Positions 1 to 6,986 of a DNA stretch of 13,045 nt are shown one piece after another. The DNA is from Actinomycetes bacterium (GTDB taxonomy: Bacteria > Actinomycetota > Acidimicrobiia > Acidimicrobiales > Palsa-688). The stretch's first letter is position 1, and each line of letters starts with the position of its first letter. Made by a program: the position numbers and the translations under genes. The notes below the pieces were generated by a model. That model ran no database searches. It was not told where the DNA came from and worked only from the letters and a program-made list of their open reading frames with translations. The stretch lies in NCBI GenBank assembly GCA_021815935.1, contig JAKAZH010000032.1:1-13045 (forward strand), in the 5' to 3' direction.

Positions 1-323
1 CTGACCCAGGACCGGAAGATAGTCATCCAGCAAGAGTTGGGACCTCGTACAGCGTCTGACGAAAGCCTGGTTAACCCGCCGCTCGACCGCAAGAAGCAAG
101 TGAAATCGCAACCGGGCTTGGAGTCCACCACTCCGCCCTTCAGGCCCGTTGCTGCCGGACCCCCTATCAATCAAAACCTCGTCGCAGCACAATCAGCGGA
201 CCGTCAACCAACAAGCCAGTCCCGCCTAAGGCGTTAACTGTCCTTGCGCAACTTTCGGACCGTGCGTGGACACGTTTCGTTTTGTCGTCTTAGTCGTCGC
301 CTGCGGTGTCGCCGCATCGCCTG

Positions 324-329
324 TAGGAT
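324..329 (+). promoter_or_regulatory. Possible -10 element of the helicase gene
   Basis: TAGGAT matches the TANNNT actinobacterial -10 pattern and lies 37 bases before the chosen ATG, leaving room for a short leader with the Shine-Dalgarno site. No TTGACA-like hexamer sits 16-18 bases upstream, so the call is weak. Confidence 0.25.
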
Positions 330-356
330 CTCGTGATCTGATCAGGGCAGTCGCTT

Positions 357-361
357 GGAGG
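357..361 (+). promoter_or_regulatory. Shine-Dalgarno site that sets the helicase start
   Basis: GGAGG lies five bases before ATG 367. This near-ideal site favours ATG 367 over the in-frame TTG at 355, which sits upstream of it, and over GTG at 370. Confidence 0.75.
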
Positions 362-366
362 GTGGA

Positions 367-3300
367 ATGGTGGTGCCGGAAAGTCGGGTCGTGGAGCAGG
401 TTCGCGTCTGGCGGGACGATCTTTTGAGCCTGACCCGGAACAGCAACCTGCTCTATTTTCGGCATTTGAGGGTCGGCAGCCTGGAGATCACGGGACCCGC
501 CCCGGAGGTGTTGTTCTCTCGGCTCGCAGGGCCGCGTAGTCCGGACTGGGTGTTTCAAGCGGCGGCTTCAGACGACGAGGAGGCCAGCTCGATCACCGAG
601 GTACTCACCGTCGTGCAGCCGGCCGGTGATGCCGGATCCGGTAGCGGCGGTGGGACGCCGGGGGCTGTGTGGACGTCGAAGTCGTCGGCGCGTGAGCTAG
701 CGGCGTCGCTTCGGACTCTTAACCGTACTTCCACTCAGGAGTTCCTCGATAAGGGGATCTGGATTCTCTATCTCGGTTTGGGGATGTTGGAGTGGGAGGA
801 CCCGGAGGATCACCGGGCCGCGTCGAGCCCGTTGCTGTTCGTTCCTGTCCGTTTGGAGAGGCGTTCGCCGAGGGAACTGTTTCGCTTGGTCCTGTCGGAG
901 GGGGAGGTTGTTTTCAATCCGGCGCTCGCACTGAGGCTGGAGAGCGATTTCGGGATCGTCTTTTCTGACTTGGACGTCGACGTGAACGTTTCGGAGGTGC
1001 TTGCCGGGGTAGCAAAAGCGGTGTCCGATAAGCCTGGCTGGAGTGTCCAGCCTCGGGCGGTGCTTGCACGTTTCTCGTTCCAGAAGGAGGTGATGTACCA
1101 GGACCTCCGCCGCAACGAGGAGGCGATCGCTTCTCACGAGCTGATCGGCTCGCTGGCTGGGGCGTCAAGTGTCGAAGGGGTAGGCCGGTTGTCATTCAAC
1201 CCGGTGCCCGAGGAGTCCCTGGACGAGATAGTTCCGCCCGAGGCGTATCCGACGGTCCTTGACGCAGACTCGACTCAGCGCCAGTGCGTGGAGGCGGCGG
1301 CGAGGGGCGCTAGTTTCGTTATGGACGGGCCGCCCGGTACCGGCAAGAGCCAGACGATCACGAACGTGATCGCCGAGCTGCTCAGGCTCGGCAAACGGGT
1401 CCTTTTCGTCTCGGAGAAAGCCGCCGCGTTGGACGTCGTGACGAAAAGACTCACGGCCGCCGGCCTCGGCGACTTTCTGCTCGGCTTACACGACCAGCGT
1501 GTCACGCGCCGCGAGGTCGCCGCCTGCCTTGCGCAAGCCTTGGCGCAGCGTTCAAATGTTGCCACGTCGTTCTCGGACACCGATGTGGCGGCGGTCCGCT
1601 CGCGACGCAGGGAGCTGTCCGCGTACGCCGCCGCGATGAACGAGAAACGCCAGCCGCTCGGGATGTCCTTGCACGACGTTATCGGCCGTCAGCAGTCACT
1701 GATCGGTCTCGCGCAGGCGCCGGTCGCCCGGGCTTGCAGCGCACAGTTCAGCGCCGGCGACCTGCTCGCCGTTCGAGAGCACGCGGATCGCCTCGCCCGG
1801 TCGTGGGGACCAGTCGAGCGTGGAGACGCCTTCGTCTGGCGTGACCTCGATGCATCCGAAGGCACCGCCGCCGGTCGCGAGGTTCTCCAACGACAGGTTT
1901 CCGACGCGAGCAGGCGCCTCGACGAGGTCCGACAGCTGTCCGCTGCCCTCGGGGGCGCCCTTCAACTCGATCCTCCGGCGGGTTTCCACGACTCGCGCCG
2001 TGTCCTTCGCCTGCTCGACGCTCTCGCCGAGCGCAAGAGTGTGCCAACGGCTTGGCTCACCTGCGACACCGTCGAAGTGATTGAGCGTCGCATCGCAGAA
2101 CTCCGAACTTTGGCGGACCCTCACCGCGAGTCAACCGAGGCGCTCGACGGGCAGCTCGGCGCCGGCTGGAAGCAGAGCAACCTTGAAGGTGTCATCGAGG
2201 CGGGACAGGCCCTTTCACGCGTCGAAGCGTTACTGGGTGCACCTGAAGGGCTGCTGGATGCGACGCCGAGCGACCTTCAGGACGTGGAAGGTGCTTGCGT
2301 TGCTCTGCCGGGGATATCCGCCGAGCTGGTAGGCGCCGCCCGGCTGGTCGGCGCATGGTTCGCTGTGCCCGACGAGGCTGTCTCGGTCGAGCGGTGCGGG
2401 CAACTGGCGCGTCTAGGACGCGTCGCAGTCGCACGGCATCGCCCTGAACGTGCGTGGTTACATCCGATGGCTCTGGGAGCTGTCAGCGAGGCGCGCGCCG
2501 CGCTAGGCACCGCAACCGAAAGCGTGCTCGCCGCTCGACAGCCGATCTCGGCGATCTTCGAGGACAGCGTTCTAAGCCTGGACCTCGAAGGCCTGTCCCT
2601 GCGATTCCGGACAGTGCACACCGGCCTCGCCAAGCTTCGCAAGGCATACCGCGAAGACAAGACGCTCCTCGAGGCGCACCTCAAGGCAAGACGGTTAACG
2701 CCGCAAGCGCTCGCCCGCCTCGATGACGCGAGGCTCTGGCAGGAGCGGACGCGAGAGCTGCAACGCCTAGAGAGGAAACACGCGGCGATTCTCGAAGGCT
2801 TCTACGAAGGACTCGACAGCGACTTTGCGGCGATCGACGAGGCGATTGAGGTCGCCCGGACAGCTCTAGGCGTACTGGGAGCGGACGTCTATCGCGACAC
2901 CGTCGCCGAAGCAGTGTTGCGCCCGCCGGCCGGCCTGTTCGCCGACGCCGAGAAACTCGCCGCCCTGAGCGAGCAGTTCCGTTCCGCCGCAGCGCCTCTG
3001 TCGGGCGGGCTCAAGATGTCCCTCGCCGGGCGGCCTGTTGCCGATATCGCGCAACTCGCCGCGGACGCGTCGGTACTACTCGCGGCAGTCCGCTCCTCGC
3101 TTGTCGGGCTTGAGTCCGTCGCCGGCCGGCCGCTGCGCGCCGGCGATCTGCGACTGGCGGCGGAGCTGTTGTCCGCCCGAGAACACTGCCGGCGTCACTT
3201 GAGCGACCGCCTTCCCTCCGATCAGAATCTCCTCGGGGGCGTCTACCAGGGTGTCGACACCGACTGGGATGAACTCGGCGCGTCTGCAGATTGGGCGAGA

Positions 3301-5883
3301 AAGGTGCGGGGACTGCTCGGCGTTGCGGCGACGCCTGCGCAGGCGGAGGCGTTGCTCACCGTCGCGGCGGCGCCGGAACCGCTCGACGCGGCCCTCGACG
3401 CCTGGGGACGGGCCCGCGAGACGCTTCTAGCCCACTTCGAAGACCGTCACGCGACACGACTGTCGAGCCGCCTAGATGTCACCTTCGAGGACGCCCGACT
3501 CCTCGTCGACCAGCTTGGACGCACCACCGGCGACATCGCCGAATGGGCGACGTTTCGTGCTGCTCGCTCCGCGCTTGTCAACGCCGGTCTCGGCGATCAG
3601 GTCGAGTTCTGCGAGAAGTCACGGGTGGACAAGGCAGCTGTGCCGGGAGTCATAGAGCGAAGCGTGCTCGAGGGTTACATCGACGCCGTGTTCAACGACG
3701 ACGCACGTCTAGGAACCCGACGACACGTCGATCGGGAGTCGATCGTCGAGGAGTTCCGAGCGCTCGATCGACGCCTCTTCGAGCTGGCCAGCGCACGAGT
3801 CGTCCAAGCGTGCAGCGACCGCCGACCAAGATCGACGCTCGGCGTGGCCGGGATTATCGTCCGCGAAGCGGAAAAGCAGCGGCGGCACATGCCCATCCGT
3901 GATCTCCTCAGCGCGACAGCCGACATCGCGCAGGCCCTCAAACCGTGCTTCGTCATGAGCCCGCTCACCGTCAGCCAGTTCCTCAGCAGCGACGTGCGCT
4001 TCGACACCGTCATATTCGACGAGGCGTCCCAGGTCCGTCCCTGCGACGCTGTGAACGCCATCTACCGAGGCGGTCAGTTCATCGTCGCCGGCGACCAAAA
4101 ACAGCTGCCCCCGACATCGTTCTTCGCGGGGGTCGACTCCGACGAGACCGACGATTACGAAGAGGGACAGTTCGAGGAGTTCCAGTCCGTTCTCGACCTT
4201 TGCAAAGGCCAGGGCGGCATCGTGTCCCTCCCACTGTCGTGGCACTACCGCAGCCGCGACGAGTCGCTCATCACGTACTCGAACTACTCGTTCTACGATG
4301 GGCGCCTCGTCACGTTCCCAACTCCCGCACCCGACAGCGACGACACCGGCGTCAAGGTCTACAAAGTCGACGGCATCTACCGCCGCGGCGGTGCCCGGGA
4401 CAACCCGATCGAGGCGGACGCCGTCGTCGAACGCGTCATCGAACACGCCCGGCGCCACCCCCACGCGAGTCTCGGGGTCGTCGCGTTCTCCGAAGCCCAA
4501 GCGGCGGCCATCGAAATCGCTCTCGATCGGCGCCGCAAGGACCTGCCCGAACTCGACGACTACTTCGGCGGGGACCGCCTGAACGGCTTCTTCGTAAAGA
4601 ACCTCGAAAACGTCCAAGGCGACGAACGAGACATCATCGTCTTCTCCGTCGGCTACGGACCCGACGAGGCCGGCAAGTTCACCCTCAACCTCGGTCCGCT
4701 CAACAAACCCGGCGGTGAACGGCGGCTCAACGTTGCCATCACCCGCGCACGAAAGCGCGTAGAGATCGTCACCTCGGTGACAGCAGCCGACTTCGTCGGA
4801 GCATCAACCAGCGAAGGCGTCCGCCACCTCCGCCGCTACCTCGACTTCGCCGAGCGCGGCCCAGCAGCCCTCAGCCTCGAAGTAGGCCCCAGCGGGCGGG
4901 ACGCAGAAAGCCCATTCGAAGAGGAAGTAGCCCGCCAGCTTCGCAGCTGGGGCTACGACGTCGTCCCCCAAGTCGGACAAGGCGGCTACCGCATCGACCT
5001 CGCGGTCCGCGACACCCAGACACCAGGCGGGTACCTGCTCGGCGTCGAATGCGACGGGTTCGCCTACCACTCATCCAAAGCCGCCCGGGACCGAGACCGT
5101 CTCAGACACGAACAACTCGTAGCCCAGGGATGGACGATCCACCACATCTGGAGCACCGCCTGGTACTACGACCACGACCGTGCCTTAAACGCTCTACGCG
5201 AAGCCATCCACTCCGCCCAGCAGCGCTCCGGTTCCCTGGCGGCGTCGACCGGAGACACCCCGGCGAGCCACGTCACTGTCAACCACACGCCCGTCGACGA
5301 ACAAGCCGCCCAAACCTGGACGACGCCCTATCCTATCGCCGAACTCAACCTACGCACCCGCGGACTCGACATCACCTCCCCCGACGCACACTACATCCTC
5401 CAAACCGCTATCAGACGCGTGCTCGCTGGCGAAGCCCCGATACACCAAGAGCTACTCATCCGACGAGTCCGAGAAGCATGGGGCGTCGCCCGCGCCGGCA
5501 GCAGAATCCGCGGCGTCTTCGACGAACAACTCATCGTCCTCACACACGCCGGGATAGTCGAAACCGACCGCGGCGGATTCCTCCGCCTCAAAGACCAGAA
5601 ACTGCGGCACGTGCGCATCCCAGTCCCCGGGCGACCCGAAACCGAACGGGCAGCCGACCACGTACCGCTAAACGAGATCGCGCAAGCCGCCCTCCGCCTC
5701 GTGCACGACGCCCGCTCGATCGAACAAGAAGAACTCACACGCCACGTCTCACGCCTCTTCGGATGGCAACGGACAGGCGACGGCATCGCGGGCCGCATCG
5801 CAAAGGCCATCGAAAAGCTCGTCGACAACGGCCAAATCGAACGCGACGGGCCAAAGCTGCGATACGCCAACAACCCACCATAA
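367..5883 (+). CDS. hhe: DUF4011 / SF1 helicase / Vsr-like nuclease / DUF3320 defence protein (Hhe-type)
   Basis: This 1838-aa protein is a multidomain nucleic-acid helicase-nuclease. Residues about 5-270 match DUF4011 (W-x-x-D-L-L-S-L-T-R-N near residue 16; the PLLFVPVRLE strand near 160). Walker A GPPGTGKS is at 321-328. A long, mostly helical insertion of roughly 800 residues separates it from Walker B FDEAS (1217-1221), GDQKQLPPT (1242-1250), SWHYRSR (1291-1297), ENVQGDERD (1414-1422) and LNVAITRAR (1454-1462), which are the motifs of a UPF1/DNA2-like SF1 helicase. Residues about 1515-1610 form a PD-(D/E)XK/Vsr-like nuclease of the REase_MTES_1575 type: SPFEEEV, RIDLAV with D1544, GVECDG with E1561 and D1563, then YHSSKAARDRDR and IWST. 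The nuclease residues look intact. Residues about 1659-1838 contain two winged-helix-like DUF3320 segments. This order matches the single-gene defence system reported as DUF4011-helicase-Vsr (Hhe). Starting at ATG 367 is supported by the GGAGG site. Four TTA codons are present (1486, 2230, 2458, 2695). Domain calls are from recognition, not a search; the defence role is known for the family and inferred here. Confidence 0.92.
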   Translation: MVVPESRVVEQVRVWRDDLLSLTRNSNLLYFRHLRVGSLEITGPAPEVLFSRLAGPRSPDWVFQAAASDDEEASSITEVLTVVQPAGDAGSGSGGGTPGAVWTSKSSARELAASLRTLNRTSTQEFLDKGIWILYLGLGMLEWEDPEDHRAASSPLLFVPVRLERRSPRELFRLVLSEGEVVFNPALALRLESDFGIVFSDLDVDVNVSEVLAGVAKAVSDKPGWSVQPRAVLARFSFQKEVMYQDLRRNEEAIASHELIGSLAGASSVEGVGRLSFNPVPEESLDEIVPPEAYPTVLDADSTQRQCVEAAARGASFVMDGPPGTGKSQTITNVIAELLRLGKRVLFVSEKAAALDVVTKRLTAAGLGDFLLGLHDQRVTRREVAACLAQALAQRSNVATSFSDTDVAAVRSRRRELSAYAAAMNEKRQPLGMSLHDVIGRQQSLIGLAQAPVARACSAQFSAGDLLAVREHADRLARSWGPVERGDAFVWRDLDASEGTAAGREVLQRQVSDASRRLDEVRQLSAALGGALQLDPPAGFHDSRRVLRLLDALAERKSVPTAWLTCDTVEVIERRIAELRTLADPHRESTEALDGQLGAGWKQSNLEGVIEAGQALSRVEALLGAPEGLLDATPSDLQDVEGACVALPGISAELVGAARLVGAWFAVPDEAVSVERCGQLARLGRVAVARHRPERAWLHPMALGAVSEARAALGTATESVLAARQPISAIFEDSVLSLDLEGLSLRFRTVHTGLAKLRKAYREDKTLLEAHLKARRLTPQALARLDDARLWQERTRELQRLERKHAAILEGFYEGLDSDFAAIDEAIEVARTALGVLGADVYRDTVAEAVLRPPAGLFADAEKLAALSEQFRSAAAPLSGGLKMSLAGRPVADIAQLAADASVLLAAVRSSLVGLESVAGRPLRAGDLRLAAELLSAREHCRRHLSDRLPSDQNLLGGVYQGVDTDWDELGASADWARKVRGLLGVAATPAQAEALLTVAAAPEPLDAALDAWGRARETLLAHFEDRHATRLSSRLDVTFEDARLLVDQLGRTTGDIAEWATFRAARSALVNAGLGDQVEFCEKSRVDKAAVPGVIERSVLEGYIDAVFNDDARLGTRRHVDRESIVEEFRALDRRLFELASARVVQACSDRRPRSTLGVAGIIVREAEKQRRHMPIRDLLSATADIAQALKPCFVMSPLTVSQFLSSDVRFDTVIFDEASQVRPCDAVNAIYRGGQFIVAGDQKQLPPTSFFAGVDSDETDDYEEGQFEEFQSVLDLCKGQGGIVSLPLSWHYRSRDESLITYSNYSFYDGRLVTFPTPAPDSDDTGVKVYKVDGIYRRGGARDNPIEADAVVERVIEHARRHPHASLGVVAFSEAQAAAIEIALDRRRKDLPELDDYFGGDRLNGFFVKNLENVQGDERDIIVFSVGYGPDEAGKFTLNLGPLNKPGGERRLNVAITRARKRVEIVTSVTAADFVGASTSEGVRHLRRYLDFAERGPAALSLEVGPSGRDAESPFEEEVARQLRSWGYDVVPQVGQGGYRIDLAVRDTQTPGGYLLGVECDGFAYHSSKAARDRDRLRHEQLVAQGWTIHHIWSTAWYYDHDRALNALREAIHSAQQRSGSLAASTGDTPASHVTVNHTPVDEQAAQTWTTPYPIAELNLRTRGLDITSPDAHYILQTAIRRVLAGEAPIHQELLIRRVREAWGVARAGSRIRGVFDEQLIVLTHAGIVETDRGGFLRLKDQKLRHVRIPVPGRPETERAADHVPLNEIAQAALRLVHDARSIEQEELTRHVSRLFGWQRTGDGIAGRIAKAIEKLVDNGQIERDGPKLRYANNPP

Positions 5884-6266
5884 TTCTCGCTGCATTCCGA
5901 GGACTCAAAGGCGGCGTTTGCGTGGAGCGGCTCGTCCGATCTTGATGGGGCGCCTATCCAGCGGCTTGGCACGTTGGCAGACTTGAGGTTCGGAGCAGAG
6001 TTCGGAAGTCGTGACCTTCACCAAACAACTAACTCGGGTGGGAAAGGTGTCGAAGACGTACCGGTAGTCGCTTGTGACAGTACGCGCCCTTTTTCGACCT
6101 CGCTTCTACCTACCTTCCAGAGCATCGCTCCGGCCATTCCTGCACGAACAGCTGCCCTGCGGTCAAAACGCAACACCTGGGCCCCGAGCGTTGAGCCGAT
6201 GTCCCAGGCGACAGGCACGATTAGCTCCTGGCTGAAATCGCTGCCCTTCCACTGTGGCCTCAGCCG

Positions 6267-6286
6267 GTGGCCACGACTGTACAGTC
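6267..6286. repeat. Two abutting perfect palindromes (8 bp and 12 bp)
   Basis: GTGGCCAC (6267-6274) is followed without a gap by GACTGTACAGTC (6275-6286); both are perfect palindromes. GTGGCC at 6254-6259 can also pair with GGCCAC at 6269-6274. The 12-bp palindrome is long enough to be a dimeric repressor site. No promoter can be assigned to it, so its role is unknown. Confidence 0.6.
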
Positions 6287-6315
6287 AAAGAGTACGTCGA
6301 TGAGCGTTTCCGAAG

Positions 6316-6349
6316 TGTCACAATGCAGGCCGAGGTTGGCATTGTGACA
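6316..6349. repeat. Perfect 11-bp inverted repeat with 12-bp spacer
   Basis: TGTCACAATGC at 6316-6326 is exactly inverted as GCATTGTGACA at 6339-6349, separated by 12 bases. The centres of the arms are 23 bases apart, close to two helical turns, which suits two half-sites of a DNA-binding protein; a stem-loop in RNA is also possible. There is no following T-run, so it is not a standard terminator. Confidence 0.7.
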
Positions 6350-6480
6350 GGACGGCGACCCGTGGCGAGACCTCACCGAAGACATCGAGGCCGACAGCGC
6401 GGTGACCGTCGTGTCGGAATGCGGTACTGCCTGGCTCGTTGACAACTGCGAGGCGTCTCCAAATTCGCCTTGTACTTGAG

Positions 6481-6592
6481 GAGGGACACCACATGCTCGG
6501 CGAAGTCCAATGGCTGCCGTACCGGACATTGAAACCCAACCAGTGCGGGATCCTGATCCACGGCGACTTCGGCTGGGCGCGAGGGACACCAC
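6481..6592. repeat. 12-bp direct repeat spaced exactly 100 bp
   Basis: GAGGGACACCAC occurs at 6481-6492 and again at 6581-6592. The first copy includes part of a strong Shine-Dalgarno-like sequence before ATG 6493. The pair may be chance or the trace of an old duplication; the flanks do not match. Confidence 0.45.
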
Positions 6593-6711
6593 TGCGACCA
6601 GATTCCGGGAGAGTTTACGCCTCGGTGGGGGCGGCGATGAGTTGGTCTACGGTGTCAATCCAGCGGTGTAGTTCGGCGATTGTTGGCGGGAGTTCGTATG
6701 GGTGGGCGTGA
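6493..6711 (+). CDS. Possible small protein, 72 aa
   Basis: An ATG at 6493 is preceded by AGGAGG (6479-6484) at a spacing of eight bases, one of the strongest ribosome sites in the window. The first 45 or so codons have about 70% G/C at third positions, but the protein resembles no family I know and has no signal peptide, membrane segment or Cys/His motif set. The last 97 bases run antisense to the 3' end of the minus-strand small gene, and that portion looks like a shadow. It could be a real short gene, a truncated relic, or chance. The confidence is low because a convergent overlap of this size is unusual. Confidence 0.25.
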   Translation: MLGEVQWLPYRTLKPNQCGILIHGDFGWARGTPLRPDSGRVYASVGAAMSWSTVSIQRCSSAIVGGSSYGWA

Positions 6712-6986
6712 CAGGCCGTGGACAGCTGAGCCCACGCGGCGTGGACGCGGTGGGCGAGGTCGGGGTCTAGGTAGCAGGGTAGGCAGATCAGCTGGGTTGA
6801 CATTGGCGCCCATCGCATGTCGGCGAGCGATCCGGTCCACCGATTGGCGACGGTGCTCTCAAGGGCGGTTCTGGTGAGGAATACGGCACTGCGTTCCCAA
6901 GAGCGACCCCATCGACTGCTGTCGCCTGCCCCGGTCGCCTTCCGGGCGTAAGCGAGTAGTTCGGCTGGTCCCGGGCGGGGGGTCAT
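6615..6986 (-). CDS. Small partner of the SMC-like ATPase; free-standing copy of its C-terminal domain type
   Basis: This 123-aa soluble protein has no signal or membrane segment. Its ATG (6986-6984) overlaps the TGA of the upstream ATPase gene in an ATGA arrangement, with GAGG seven bases upstream inside the ATPase gene, so the two are translationally coupled and probably made in fixed ratio. Visible pattern: RTALESTV (39-46), then L-S-T-A-C-H-A-H-P-Y-E-L-P-P-T near 88-102, then AELHRWI. The same pattern, R-x-A-L-E-A-T-L and L-N-R-A-A-H-G, occurs at 714-721 and 786-792 of the ATPase, suggesting a shared helical, possibly HEPN-like fold. From memory, actinomycete relatives of this ATPase are often followed by such a protein; this was not checked. 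The canonical HEPN R-x4-6-H motif is not present, so an RNase role is not supported. The most likely job is binding to or regulating the ATPase. Confidence 0.85.
   Translation of the reverse strand: MTPRPGPAELLAYARKATGAGDSSRWGRSWERSAVFLTRTALESTVANRWTGSLADMRWAPMSTQLICLPCYLDPDLAHRVHAAWAQLSTACHAHPYELPPTIAELHRWIDTVDQLIAAPTEA

Larger units (their letters stand above)
1..366. other. Leader region without a confident gene; possible 3' tail of an edge-truncated CDS
   Basis: No recognisable gene lies here. The + frame starting at base 1 is open to a TAA at 235-237 (78 codons, about 70% G/C at third positions over the first 40), so it could be the C-terminal tail of a gene that begins left of the window. 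A second + frame is open from base 3 to a TGA at 57-59 and is an equal candidate. Neither gives a recognisable protein. From about 240 onward the DNA looks like the promoter and leader of the large helicase gene. A TAGGAT hexamer at 324-329 could be a -10 box, but no convincing -35 box precedes it. Confidence 0.35.
5884..6492. other. Poorly coding intergenic region after the helicase gene
   Basis: No confident gene, and no hairpin-plus-T-run terminator, was found here. A minus-strand frame from GTG 6218 to 6018 (66 aa) has an AGGAG six bases upstream, but its codon use lacks the G/C third-position bias of the neighbours and the product resembles nothing I know. It could be a decayed or foreign fragment. 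The distinct content of the region is structural: two abutting palindromes at 6267-6286 and an 11-bp inverted repeat at 6316-6349. Confidence 0.5.

Noticed and set aside
37..237. Independent 66-aa gene starting at TTG 37
   Set aside because: No ribosome site precedes it and the frame is open from base 1; if coding at all it is the tail of a gene cut by the window edge.
334..344. Palindrome TGATCTGATCA in the helicase leader as an operator
   Set aside because: The same 11-mer occurs at 7825-7835 inside the ATPase coding region, so it is better explained by chance.
3709..4617. 302-aa open frame on the minus strand
   Set aside because: It is antisense to helicase motifs II to V. Its acidic, Val-rich composition is the mirror of high-GC codons, and it has no domain pattern.
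5049..5945. 298-aa open frame on the + strand
   Set aside because: Its Arg/Pro/Thr-rich product is the typical out-of-frame shadow of GC-rich coding DNA, and it overlaps the nuclease and DUF3320 parts of the helicase gene.
5884..5990. Intrinsic terminator after the helicase gene
   Set aside because: I found no GC-rich stem followed by a T-run in this stretch.
6615..6986. Calling the small protein a HEPN ribonuclease toxin
   Set aside because: It has H93 and H95 but no R-x4-6-H motif; only a fold-level resemblance can be argued.
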